This document shows positions 35,288-42,733 of a DNA stretch of 54,701 bases, one piece after another. Within the stretch, counting starts at the first letter, position 1; each line of letters opens with the position of its first letter. The translations under genes and the position numbers were made by a program. Source of the stretch: Lysobacteraceae bacterium. Its GTDB lineage: Bacteria > Pseudomonadota > Gammaproteobacteria > Xanthomonadales > BQJN01. Under the pieces are notes generated by a model that ran no database searches, had not been told where the DNA came from, and saw only the letters and a program-made list of their open reading frames with translations. Where the stretch lies: the NCBI GenBank assembly GCA_021604725.1, contig BQJN01000017.1, positions 1 through 54,701 on the forward strand, written 5' to 3'.

Positions 35288-36364
35288 ATGCGATCAATGA
35301 CTAAAGCCGCAGTGCTGGCCCTGCTGATGTCGACGGCACCCGCGCACGCCCTAATGCCCGAGAGTGGAATTTTCGTTATCGAAGGATTGGGCGGCGTCGG
35401 CCTTGATCTTGAAATTCAAGACAACTTGCTCGGCATGGGCATCTATACCTACGACCCGGTTACCGGTGACCCGCTGTTCTATACCAGCGCCAACTTCATG
35501 GAAGGCGACAGCCACTACGAGGGTACGCTGGATTACAATTTCGGCGGTTCCAGCCTCGGTGGTCCGTTTTTCCAACATACCGTCATCATCGGCGATGGCG
35601 GCAACGTGACCATCGACTTTGAGGACGCCCACTCCGGCACCATCAGCTTTGAAAACATCGCCCTGGCCGGTCTTCCAGAAGCCAAGGGAACACCCGCCGT
35701 CTACAACTTCCAGCGCGCATTCTTTGGCTTTGGCCCCAGCATGATTGAGCGCTTGATGGGTGAATGGTCGATCACAACGGACTTTGGAGTATTCAACCCA
35801 GCCTTCCCGTTTTCGGGCGATGTTTTGATCTTTGATGTATTTGAATCCACACCGGAGGGTGATTTCATCGACGGTTGCCGACCGGCCAGCATATTGGCCG
35901 GAGAATGCACCGACGCAGATGTGATCGCGCATGGTGCCGTGGCCGCCTACGACGAGGTCAACGAAGAGTTCGTGGTTCTCCTCGATGACAGCACCAACTT
36001 CTGGATGGAGTTTTTCTTTCCCGTAGTCGGTGCTCGGCGTGCCGACGGCGTGGTGGAGTTCTACCCTAAGCCCGATCTGCACAACAACATTTTCAGCCCG
36101 TTGCGAGGCCTTCGGACGGCTTCACGCGCTTTCGTAACCACCGGCAGTGGCCCGGCGGGCGACGGCGACCCCAGCACCTTAACCCGGGCCAGCTCCAAGT
36201 CACTTGGCAACGACTCAAGAGCGCTATCGATACCGAGCGAGCCGCGCGTGATTGAGGACCCTGTCGAACAGCAAAAGGTTGATAGAAGACGCGCCTTCAC
36301 CGCGCGCTTGAAGCAGCGCCTGGAACAAAACAAGCAAGAGCGCCTTAATCTGTCGGACGAGTGA
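35288..36364 (+). CDS. Secreted protein of unknown function
   Basis: 358 residues with a clear signal peptide (1-22, cleaved after AHA). The mature protein begins MPESGIFVIEGL and is rich in glycine, phenylalanine and acidic residues in alternating short strands (about 25-260), suggesting a beta-rich domain, with a cysteine pair about 9 residues apart (CRPASILAGEC). The last 80 residues form a charged helical tail (KQRLEQNKQERLNL). Shine-Dalgarno AAGGAG lies 10 bases before ATG 35288. It follows the MltF-like gene by 16 bp and overlaps the GFA gene as GTGA. No family was recognised. Confidence 0.75.
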   Translation: MRSMTKAAVLALLMSTAPAHALMPESGIFVIEGLGGVGLDLEIQDNLLGMGIYTYDPVTGDPLFYTSANFMEGDSHYEGTLDYNFGGSSLGGPFFQHTVIIGDGGNVTIDFEDAHSGTISFENIALAGLPEAKGTPAVYNFQRAFFGFGPSMIERLMGEWSITTDFGVFNPAFPFSGDVLIFDVFESTPEGDFIDGCRPASILAGECTDADVIAHGAVAAYDEVNEEFVVLLDDSTNFWMEFFFPVVGARRADGVVEFYPKPDLHNNIFSPLRGLRTASRAFVTTGSGPAGDGDPSTLTRASSKSLGNDSRALSIPSEPRVIEDPVEQQKVDRRRAFTARLKQRLEQNKQERLNLSDE

Positions 36365-36795
36365 TTAAGCCATCAGCAAGTACTTATGCCGGGAAATGTC
36401 ACTGCGGCGCTTGCCGTATTCGACTGACCTGGCCGGCTGGCGAGCCGATTCCGGCTCGCCGCTGCCTCTGCTCCTTCTGTCAGCGGCACGGTGCCATTTG
36501 GACCTCACACCCCAAAGCAGACTTGCTGATCGGCAGCAATGGACCATTCCAGCGTTACCGATTCGGCACGGATACAGCTGACTTTTTGCTTTGCTCGACC
36601 TGCGGTGTAAGTCTGGTAGCGCTAAGCCATATCGAAGGAGGAGACTATGCTGTTGTCAATATCAACTGCCTAAAGCCACCGGTGCCTACCGAGCCGCCAC
36701 AGGACAATGATCTTGATGGCGAACAACTTTTGTCGCGACTGCAACGCCGGGCTGCTCGCTGGATCGCCAACGTATCATTTGGCAAAGAGCCTTGA
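36361..36795 (+). CDS. GFA (glutathione-dependent formaldehyde-activating-like / CENP-V) protein
   Basis: 144-residue zinc-binding protein with the full cysteine pattern of the GFA fold: CHCGAC (Cys13, 15, 18), CLCSFC (35, 37, 40) and CSTC (78, 81). Such proteins often act on glutathione adducts of aldehydes, but most are uncharacterised. The start is GTG 36361 overlapping the preceding stop. The 63 bp to the permease gene is non-coding. Confidence 0.88.
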   Translation: MIKPSASTYAGKCHCGACRIRLTWPAGEPIPARRCLCSFCQRHGAIWTSHPKADLLIGSNGPFQRYRFGTDTADFLLCSTCGVSLVALSHIEGGDYAVVNINCLKPPVPTEPPQDNDLDGEQLLSRLQRRAARWIANVSFGKEP

Positions 36796-36858
36796 TCGCA
36801 TTTGTAATTTCTCCAAGCCTCAAGGCATAGTGATTCTCCATTCACTGAGGATTCAGCG

Positions 36859-37899
36859 TTGACCACGTCGTTCAGTCGCCTGCTTATTGTCATTGCCGTG
36901 GTCGCTTGCCTGTCGCTGGCGCGGGACTTCTTCCTACCGATCGTGATCGCCGTGTTGTTGACCCTGACCTTGTCCCCAGGAGTCAAATGGCTAACACGTA
37001 TCGGCTTGCCGCGCGTACTCTCCAGTGTTTTGATGACCGCCGTTGCCTGCGGTTTGATCGTTGGTGCCCTGTGGTTGGTGACGCCGGCCATCGCCCAGTG
37101 GATGACCACCGCGCCCGACAAAATTGAACGGGCACTTGATGTTGAAGACGATTTCCGCGATACCCTGCAAACGTTGAAAGAAACCTCCGACAAGGTCAGC
37201 GACGCCGTCGATGAGATCGTGCCCAGTGATGCTGATGCGCCGCAGCCACTGGTGGTGACGGAGAAAACCTGGTCTTCGAAGCTCCTGACCAACATTCAGA
37301 AGGCATTCGGTAGCCTGTTGCTGATCCTGGCTTTGACGCTGTTTCTGTTGTCCACGGGCGATGGTCTGGTGCTCAATCTAATTCGATTGCGCCCTCACAG
37401 CAGCTCGCGTCGGCACTTGATTCGATTGTTCCGCCGACTGCGCTATGAAGTTGGGCGCTACCTGGGGGCAGCATTTCTAATTAACCTGACCACAGGAACG
37501 GTGACCAGCATAGGCATGTGGCTGCTCGACATGCCCATGCCATGGACCTGGCTGGTTCTGGTCACCTTGCTGCGTTTTATACCCTACGTTGGTGTAGGCC
37601 TGATCATCACACTGTTGACCCTGGTCTCGCTGACGCACTTTGACACCTTGACCCATGCCCTGATCGCGCCAGGCGCGTTTCTGGTATTGACCACCATCGT
37701 CGGCATGTTCATCGACCCCATGGTTCACGGCGTCCGGCTGAGCGTAAACCCGGTGATCGTATTCATTTCTGTTTTGTTTTGGGGCTGGTTGTGGGGCATT
37801 GCTGGAGCCATTATCGCCGTGCCGATGTTGACCATCGGTCTGGTGGTTGCAGACAGCATGCAATGGACTCACATTACCCGTACGGTTGTCGCCAAGTAA
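36859..37899 (+). CDS. AI-2E family transporter (PerM/YdiK-like)
   Basis: 346-residue polytopic membrane protein of the AI-2E exporter family. Two to three N-terminal helices (LIVIAVVACLSLARDFFLP and following), a soluble helical segment (about 95-145), then five C-terminal helices containing IGMWLLDMPMPWTWLVLVT and the conserved LRFIPYVGVG motif. Start TTG 36859 with GAGG upstream. Substrates of the family are disputed; some are Na+/H+ antiporters. It lies 30 bp before the amidoligase gene. Confidence 0.88.
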   Translation: MTTSFSRLLIVIAVVACLSLARDFFLPIVIAVLLTLTLSPGVKWLTRIGLPRVLSSVLMTAVACGLIVGALWLVTPAIAQWMTTAPDKIERALDVEDDFRDTLQTLKETSDKVSDAVDEIVPSDADAPQPLVVTEKTWSSKLLTNIQKAFGSLLLILALTLFLLSTGDGLVLNLIRLRPHSSSRRHLIRLFRRLRYEVGRYLGAAFLINLTTGTVTSIGMWLLDMPMPWTWLVLVTLLRFIPYVGVGLIITLLTLVSLTHFDTLTHALIAPGAFLVLTTIVGMFIDPMVHGVRLSVNPVIVFISVLFWGWLWGIAGAIIAVPMLTIGLVVADSMQWTHITRTVVAK

Positions 37900-37929
37900 G
37901 CCCTATCAACTACTCTTTGAGGCCCGCGT

Positions 37930-38931
37930 ATGACGCAATTTGCCAAACTTCCTGTCGTTGACAACGCTCAGAAGTCCCCCCGTAGAGTGGGGTATGAACT
38001 CGAATTTGCGCAGATCGAGCTGAAAACGGTCGCACAGATCTTGAGCGAAACACTCAAGGGCGAGATTGAGCGCAAGAGTGAAGCTGAGTGGCTAGTCGAC
38101 TCCGAGCTCGGACCGTTCATCGTTGAGCTCGACTGGTCGACCGGCAAGGCAGCCGCGCGTGAGCGCGCGAAACAGATCGAAGATGAAGACGACCCACTGG
38201 CTGAATGGCTGACCAAGCTGGCCGGCCAGCTGGTGCCGGTGGAGATCGTCTGCCCGCCAATCCCAGTGGACAAGATCGAACTGCTTGATCCGGTAATTGA
38301 GCGTCTACGCGATGAAGGTGCCGTCGGCACCGAGCAATCTGTGGTCTATGCGTTTGGCTTGCATATCAACGTTGAGCTGCCAGACGAGCAGGCGTCAACC
38401 ATCGCCAGATACATCCAGGCTTACGCGCTCTGCCAGGACTGGCTGGTGCAACGTCACAACGTTGATCTGGTGCGGCGGGTGACACCCTACATCAACCTGT
38501 ACCCGCAAGAGTACGTCGAGCAGGTTCTGAAGTACGACGAGTCGATCAGCATGGAGCAACTTATTGATGACTACCTTGAACATAACCCGACGCGCAACCG
38601 GGCGCTCGACATGCTGCCCATCTTCAAACACTTCGATGAAGACAAGATCGTAAGCACGCTGGACGACGCTCGCATCAACGCACGGCCTGCGTTCCACTAC
38701 CGCATGCCCAACTGTGAAATTGAACAACCCGGCTGGGGCCTTGCTCAGGCATGGAATATCTGGTGTGTCATCGAAACGCTAACTTGCGAGCCCGAGATCC
38801 TCGCCGATATCGCGGCACAATGGACGGAGCACGCCGACAGCATGATTCCATTTCAGGATCAGGCCTGGCACGCGACTCTCGACCAAATCCTCGACCAGAT
38901 CAACAAATCCGGAAAGTTCTCGTCGTTGTAG
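37930..38931 (+). CDS. Amidoligase family enzyme
   Basis: 333-residue protein of the Amidoligase_2 (glutamine-synthetase-like COOH-NH2 ligase) family. It begins with the characteristic RRVGYELEFAQI (Glu-x-Glu metal ligands) and continues with a second acidic strand WLVDSELGPFIVELDW, then VVYAFGLHINVEL (His in the active-site strand) and conserved INARPAFHYRMPNCEIEQPG with an arginine/histidine pair. Such enzymes are predicted to form amide bonds using ATP; a specific substrate is not known. It is followed by a class C26 amidohydrolase (12-bp gap) and a YqaA-like membrane protein (1-bp gap). Confidence 0.88.
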   Translation: MTQFAKLPVVDNAQKSPRRVGYELEFAQIELKTVAQILSETLKGEIERKSEAEWLVDSELGPFIVELDWSTGKAAARERAKQIEDEDDPLAEWLTKLAGQLVPVEIVCPPIPVDKIELLDPVIERLRDEGAVGTEQSVVYAFGLHINVELPDEQASTIARYIQAYALCQDWLVQRHNVDLVRRVTPYINLYPQEYVEQVLKYDESISMEQLIDDYLEHNPTRNRALDMLPIFKHFDEDKIVSTLDDARINARPAFHYRMPNCEIEQPGWGLAQAWNIWCVIETLTCEPEILADIAAQWTEHADSMIPFQDQAWHATLDQILDQINKSGKFSSL

Positions 38932-38943
38932 GGCGCGCGTTGC

Positions 38944-39621
38944 ATGGCTAACAGACGACCCATTATCGGGGTTACCGGCAACCATCGACGGCTGTCTCCG
39001 TCCTGGATTTGCATCAGGCTCAGTGTCTTTCTGACCGGCGGAACAGCTCGGCGAATCAGCATTCGTCACAGCGTCGATCTCAAGACGCTGGACGCCATCA
39101 TTGTCAGCGGTGGTGATGACATACACCCCTCCCTGTACGGCGCCGAGGAGATGCCCAAGGCGGTGTATGACCCGAAGCGAGATGAACTGGAACAAGCCCA
39201 TATCCACCACGCACTGGATCATGGCTTGCCGCTATTGGGCATTTGTCGCGGCCATCAACTGATCAACGTGGTGTTGGGCGGCAAGCTGCACTCCGACATT
39301 CGTGACCTGCGCAAGGCCACATCCAACCGCGGAACGATACTGCCTCGCAAGACAGCGTTGCTCGAGAGCGCTAGTCGCATCCACCAAGCCATTGCCAAAG
39401 ACCAGATCAAAATCAACAGCTTACACCACCAGGCTGTCGATAAGCTTGGCGACGGTATGCAGGTCTCAGCCCGCGATCTGGATCACTTTGTGCAGGGTGC
39501 AGAGCACCAGGACAAGCTGGTTTTCGGCGTGCAATGGCACCCCGAATACCTGTTCTACTTGAGTGATCATCGCGCCATATTTGGACACCTGATCAGTCTG
39601 GCTCGCCAAAGGCTGCTATAG
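38944..39621 (+). CDS. Class I glutamine amidotransferase-like hydrolase (peptidase C26)
   Basis: 225-residue gamma-glutamyl-hydrolase-type protein. The nucleophile elbow is LLGICRGHQLINV with Cys101, completed by the His199/Glu201 pair in QWHPEYL; SGGDDIHPSLYG is the family oxyanion region. It resembles PuuD-like gamma-glutamyl-GABA hydrolases, which remove gamma-glutamyl groups. Stop-start spacing to the next gene is 1 bp. With the amidoligase it could make and break an amide linkage; that is inference. Confidence 0.87.
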   Translation: MANRRPIIGVTGNHRRLSPSWICIRLSVFLTGGTARRISIRHSVDLKTLDAIIVSGGDDIHPSLYGAEEMPKAVYDPKRDELEQAHIHHALDHGLPLLGICRGHQLINVVLGGKLHSDIRDLRKATSNRGTILPRKTALLESASRIHQAIAKDQIKINSLHHQAVDKLGDGMQVSARDLDHFVQGAEHQDKLVFGVQWHPEYLFYLSDHRAIFGHLISLARQRLL

Positions 39622-39622
39622 C

Positions 39623-40057
39623 ATGACCGGTTACCTGATACTTTTTAGCTCTTCGTTTCTGGCCGCAACGATATTGCCGTTCTATTCCGAGGTTGTTTTG
39701 TTCGCGCTCATTCGGCAGGGCGAGCCGGTGGGCATGCTGATCGCCGTGGCCACTCTGGGCAACACGCTGGGCGCCGTGGTCAATTGGGCCTTGGGACGAT
39801 ACCTGCTGCATTTCAAGGATCGCAAGTGGTTTTACTTCAAGGACCACCAGATCGCTCGCATGCAAGCGTGGTTCAATCGCTATGGTGTCTGGACCCTGCT
39901 GTTGGCGTGGATGCCGCTGGGCGGTGATGCCTTGACCTTTATCGCCGGTGTAATGCGTGTTCGGCTGGCGCTGTTCTTTGTACTGGTCGCAATTGGCAAG
40001 TCACTACGCTACGTCGCCGTGGTCTATTTGACCCAGTTGTCGATGCAGTTGGTGTGA
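39623..40057 (+). CDS. YqaA-like DedA-superfamily membrane protein
   Basis: 144-residue membrane protein of the YqaA (SNARE-associated/DedA-like) group. Four hydrophobic segments; the conserved core includes ILPFYSEVVLFALI, a GNTLGAVVNWALGR re-entrant-like motif, and RYGVWTLLLAWMPLGGDALT with the conserved glycine/Asp pair. DedA relatives flip lipids or transport small molecules at the inner membrane. Overlaps nothing but follows the C26 gene by one base and ends the plus-strand run. Confidence 0.86.
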   Translation: MTGYLILFSSSFLAATILPFYSEVVLFALIRQGEPVGMLIAVATLGNTLGAVVNWALGRYLLHFKDRKWFYFKDHQIARMQAWFNRYGVWTLLLAWMPLGGDALTFIAGVMRVRLALFFVLVAIGKSLRYVAVVYLTQLSMQLV

Positions 40058-40079
40058 GCTGTGCGATGGGGTTGACCCG

Positions 40080-40826
40080 TCACCGATAATCCGGGTTTGG
40101 GTGGTCGAAACGGCAGCCGGCATCCCACTGTGACCTCTGGTTACCGTGAGCCGGGATTCCGCCAGCGTCCTTCAACATGCGCGCCATGTGCATCAGGTTC
40201 CATGTCATGAACGTGGTGTTGCGCTGCGTGAAGTCGTTGCTTGGACCGTTTGAGCCGTCATCAGCATAGGACTCTCCGGGACCCGCCTCACCGATCCAAC
40301 CGGCATCGGCCTGTGGCGGGATGGTATAGCCAAGATGCCCCAGGGCATAAAGCACGGTCATCGCACAATGTTTGATGCCATCCTCATTGCCGGTAACGAT
40401 GCAGCCTGCAGTGCGCCCGTAATAGATGTACTGCCCTTTGTCATTGAGGTTGCCTGACTCGCCATACAGGCGCTCAATCACCCGCCGACATACCGAACTC
40501 TCTTCGCCCAACCAAATCGGTGTGCCCAAAACCAGGATATCGGCATCCATGATGGTCTTGCGCAAATGCGGCCACTCATCGGTGTCGAAGCCGTGCTCGA
40601 TCATGTCTGGATAGACGCCAGGTGGAAGGTTGAGGTCCACCGCCCGAACTGAACTGACGGCGACGCCGTTGGCCTCCATGATGGCACGTGACACCGACAT
40701 CAAAGCATCGGTATGCGACAGCGAGGGCGATGGCTTCAAAGTGCAATTGACATACACTGCCGACAGATCAGAGAAGTCGAAACGGTGGCTCTCGCAGTCC
40801 TTGCGTTGGCGTTCACTCAATGTCAT
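40080..40826 (-). CDS. Flavodoxin-like NAD(P)H-dependent oxidoreductase
   Basis: 248-residue protein with a flavodoxin-like fold: VYVNCTLKPSPSLSHTDAL at the phosphate loop, LVLGTPIWLGEESSVCRRVI for the FMN-binding second loop (Thr-Pro-Ile-Trp), and GCIVTGNEDGIKHC for the third. It belongs with NADPH-dependent FMN reductases/quinone reductases. A Shine-Dalgarno GAGGG precedes ATG 40826. Divergent from the DUF3192 gene by 152 bp. Substrate unknown. Confidence 0.83.
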   Translation of the reverse strand: MTLSERQRKDCESHRFDFSDLSAVYVNCTLKPSPSLSHTDALMSVSRAIMEANGVAVSSVRAVDLNLPPGVYPDMIEHGFDTDEWPHLRKTIMDADILVLGTPIWLGEESSVCRRVIERLYGESGNLNDKGQYIYYGRTAGCIVTGNEDGIKHCAMTVLYALGHLGYTIPPQADAGWIGEAGPGESYADDGSNGPSNDFTQRNTTFMTWNLMHMARMLKDAGGIPAHGNQRSQWDAGCRFDHPNPDYR

Positions 40827-40978
40827 GACCGACCCTCAATGAGGTTGCTGCGGAAAAACAAGTGTAACAGGGGCTCTGATAGGCGAAAGCGCGTGTTACT
40901 TATGCCAGTCGCTTGAAGTTGTAACTTTCCGCAAACTGACGCGTATGCGAAGCGAAACCCGGATTTTGGAGACCTTGG

Positions 40979-41377
40979 ATGAAAGCTACAGTTAAGTGCC
41001 TGGGAACAGCGATCTTGGTCGCTAGCCTTAGCGGCTGCGTAATTCATGTCAATGATGACAATGAATATGACTACGACGATTGGGACGATACCAGCGCCTC
41101 GGACAATTGGCAGGAACGACAACGCTACAACCGGCGAGCCATTCGTGAATTGGCGGTGGGCGATGAAATCAACAATGTCATGGCGCAAATGGGCGACCCT
41201 GACTTCATGGATGTGTTTATGCGAGATGAAACTGAAGTGCGTGTACTTCGTTACCGCACGCAGCACGAACATTCAGATGGTGTCACCAGTGAAGATGAAA
41301 CCACGCCACTGGTGTTTGAGGATGGCTTGCTGGTGGGCTGGGGCGAACTTTCGTACCGGCGAGCCACCGGCCAATAG
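40979..41377 (+). CDS. DUF3192-like lipoprotein
   Basis: 132-residue predicted lipoprotein with lipobox LSGC (near residue 20) followed by a highly acidic stretch (DDNEYDYDDWDDT). The rest resembles the SmpA/OmlA-like fold of the DUF3192 family: NRRAIRELAVGDEINNVMAQ, GDPDFMDVF and a final strand pattern TTPLVFEDGLLVGWGE. GGAG precedes ATG 40979. Its exact role is unknown; BamE-like folds bind outer-membrane assembly partners. Its stop is followed within 11 bp by the repeat array. Confidence 0.8.
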   Translation: MKATVKCLGTAILVASLSGCVIHVNDDNEYDYDDWDDTSASDNWQERQRYNRRAIRELAVGDEINNVMAQMGDPDFMDVFMRDETEVRVLRYRTQHEHSDGVTSEDETTPLVFEDGLLVGWGELSYRRATGQ

Positions 41378-41387
41378 GCTGTGATCT

Positions 41388-41485
41388 TTCAGCCAGGCGG
41401 ATAGTCCTCTGCTTTGAGGAAATATGAGGCCGCATGACAAGAAGACAGTGAGGCGGGCACAGTCCGCTTCGAAAATACAGTTGTA
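41388..41485 (+). repeat. GGA-rich structured repeat, copy 1 (diverged)
   Basis: First and most divergent copy of the element. Its head AGCCAGGCGGATAG matches the other copies, it then departs (a short hairpin of GCGGA with TCTGC and loop TAGTCC), and reconverges at GTGAGGCGGGCACAGTCCGC and the tail AAAATACAGTTGTA. The middle polypurine of copies 2-4 is replaced by ATGAGGCCGCATGACAAG. Begins 11 bp after the DUF3192 stop. Confidence 0.75.
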
Positions 41486-41532
41486 TAGGGCACGCTTACG
41501 GGCCTATTAGATCTCTATGGTCTGTATTAGAA

Positions 41533-41548
41533 GGCTGCAACCGCAGCC
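41533..41548. repeat. GC hairpin in the repeat-array spacer
   Basis: GGCTGC (41533-41538), loop AACC, GCAGCC (41543-41548): a perfect 6-bp stem. Related, weaker versions stand at the same place in the two later spacers (GCTGTAATGGCAGC near 41732, GGGTGCAACCGCAGCCC near 42058). No T-run follows, so terminator activity is not supported by sequence alone. Confidence 0.55.
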
Positions 41549-41580
41549 CTCACTGGCCCTCTTTGCTCATAGCTTGCGCT

Positions 41581-41674
41581 GCGAGCCGGGCGGATAACTA
41601 TCCGCTCTTAGGAATAGGCAACTAGGAGGAAAGGAGGGCCGGTGAGGCGGACATCGCCCGCATTAGAAAATGCA
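41581..41674 (+). repeat. GGA-rich structured repeat, copy 2
   Basis: Head GCGAGCCGGGCGGATAAC, first hairpin GCGGAT/ATCCGC with loop AACT, polypurine TAGGAATAGGCAACTAGG then AGGAAAGGAGG, GCCGGTGAG, second hairpin GCGG/CCGC of sequence GCGGACATCGCCCGC and tail AAAATGCAG. Matches copies 3 and 4 with few changes. Confidence 0.85.
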
Positions 41675-41740
41675 GATTGTCGAAAAGGCATGTGTATTAC
41701 TCATTCTATTTCCACTGGTCTTGATTGGAACGCTGTAATG

Positions 41741-41910
41741 GCAGCCCTATAGTTGGGCTTGGAGCAGCCATCCATGGCGCAGCGCTTGGTCTTGGTAGGT
41801 AACCCCAGCCTCAACGTCCTGTTGAGTCGTTCGTTCCACTGCAGCGTGATATTGAGTCACCCCGCACCAACGTGGCTCACCCTAGTGATCCATCTTCAAA
41901 GTTTGCGCCA
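41741..41910 (+). repeat. Large repeat block, copy A
   Basis: About 170 bp (from GCAGCCCTATAG to TTGCGCCA) repeated 327 bp downstream at 42068-42237 with only a handful of substitutions. Its internal segment can fold into weak stems. A 62-codon open frame (41753-41941) runs through it and into copy 3, but its differences from the other copy change amino acids freely, so it is not treated as a gene. Confidence 0.85.
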
Positions 41911-42008
41911 GCGAGCCTGGCGGATAGCCACCCGCTCTTAGGAATAGGCACTAGGAGGAAAGGAGGGCCGGTGAGGCGGACATCGCCCGCTTTGTAAATA
42001 CAGTTGTA
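41911..42008 (+). repeat. GGA-rich structured repeat, copy 3
   Basis: Same architecture as copies 2 and 4, with head GCGAGCCTGGCGG, first stem reading GCGGATAGCCACCCGC (weaker than in the others), one A missing in the linker before CTAGGAGG, second hairpin GCGGACATCGCCCGC and tail AAATACAGTTGTAG. A T-rich tract (42036-42049) follows. Confidence 0.85.
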
Positions 42009-42067
42009 GTAGGTGCGTTCACTACCCTATTCGATCTTTTTATTTTTTGTATTAGAAGGGTGCAACC

Positions 42068-42237
42068 GCAGCCCTATAGTTGGGCTTGGAGCAGCCATCC
42101 ATGGCGCAACGCTTGGGCTTGGTAGGTAAACCCAGCCTAAACGTCCTGTTGAGTCGTTCGTTCCACTGCAGCGTGACATTGAGTCACCCCGCACCAACGT
42201 GGCTCACCCTAGTGATCCATCTTCAAAGCTTGCGCCA
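42068..42237 (+). repeat. Large repeat block, copy B
   Basis: Second copy of the 170-bp block, offset by 327 bp from copy A. Substitutions are scattered (for example GGTCTTGG to GGGCTTGG and GTGATATTG to GTGACATTG). The parallel 62-codon frame at 42080-42268 is considered a by-product. Confidence 0.85.
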
Positions 42238-42337
42238 GCGAGCCTGGCGGATAACTATCCGCTCTTAGGAATAGGCAACTAGGAGGAAAGGAGGACCGGT
42301 GAGGCGGACTATAGTCTGCTTGGAAAATACAGTTATA
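42238..42337 (+). repeat. GGA-rich structured repeat, copy 4
   Basis: Head GCGAGCCTGGCGG, first hairpin 42247-42262 (stem GCGGAT/ATCCGC, loop AACT), polypurine TAGGAATAGGC and AACTAGGAGGAAAGGAGGAC, second hairpin 42304-42319 (GCGGACTATAGTCTGC, arms pair through a G-T), tail AAAATACAGTTATAG. Seven GGA triplets occur in about 75 nt. Lies about 50 bp from the end of the VOC gene on the opposite strand. Confidence 0.85.
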
Positions 42338-42388
42338 GAAGACGCATTTGAACACGCCCAATTCCTGCCGAGGCGAACATTGGCATCA

Positions 42389-42733
42389 CTATTGCTGCGT
42401 GATGCCGATGGGGTTGCCTTCCGGGTCTTCAATCAGAGCAAAACGCAGATCTCCGTATTGCATTGGTGAAATTCTCACCTTGGCGCCCAACACCCGGGCC
42501 TTGTCGACGGTGCCTTCCAGGTCGTCGACTTCGACGTAAACCACAACTTCCGCCTTGCCTTCCGGCTCGTGACGTATCCCTGCAGTCGGTTCGCCTTCGA
42601 CGCGAATGTCGCCGTACTGAAAGCCCGGCCCCGTTTCCTTGCGCACGATAGACCAGCCAAACAGGGCCGAGTAGAAGGCTTCCAGCGCGGGGCCGTTGCG
42701 ACCGGCAAATTCGATGTGTTTTATTCTGCTCAT
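42389..42733 (-). CDS. VOC-superfamily (glyoxalase/bleomycin-resistance-like) protein
   Basis: 114-residue single-domain vicinal-oxygen-chelate fold protein: [20 protein letters not shown] at the first strand-helix and [14 protein letters not shown] in the last strand with the Glu-x-Pro-like metal motif. Start ATG 42733 overlaps the hemF stop as ATGA. Such proteins act on small electrophiles or simply bind them; no substrate is suggested. Confidence 0.85.
   Translation of the reverse strand: MSRIKHIEFAGRNGPALEAFYSALFGWSIVRKETGPGFQYGDIRVEGEPTAGIRHEPEGKAEVVVYVEVDDLEGTVDKARVLGAKVRISPMQYGDLRFALIEDPEGNPIGITQQ

Larger units (their letters stand above)
41378..42388. other. Gene-free region of structured tandem repeats
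   Basis: Between the convergent DUF3192 and VOC genes no credible protein gene is seen. The 1 kb consists of four copies of a short GGA-rich element (about 95-100 bp, listed separately as copies 1-4) and two near-identical copies of a larger block of about 190 bp. The order is copy 1, spacer, copy 2, spacer with block, copy 3, spacer with block, copy 4; each spacer contains a GC hairpin and A/T-rich linkers. Copies 2-4 are close relatives, copy 1 is diverged. Confidence 0.85.

Noticed and set aside
41753-41941. 62-codon open frame inside the repeat array (and its twin at 42080-42268)
   Set aside because: Lies in a duplicated non-coding block; the two copies differ by amino-acid-changing substitutions, and there is no Shine-Dalgarno or recognisable protein family.
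41388-42337. Repeat array as RNase P RNA, tmRNA, 6S RNA or integron attC sites
   Set aside because: None of the diagnostic conserved cores of these elements is present, and the tandem arrangement is unlike any of them.
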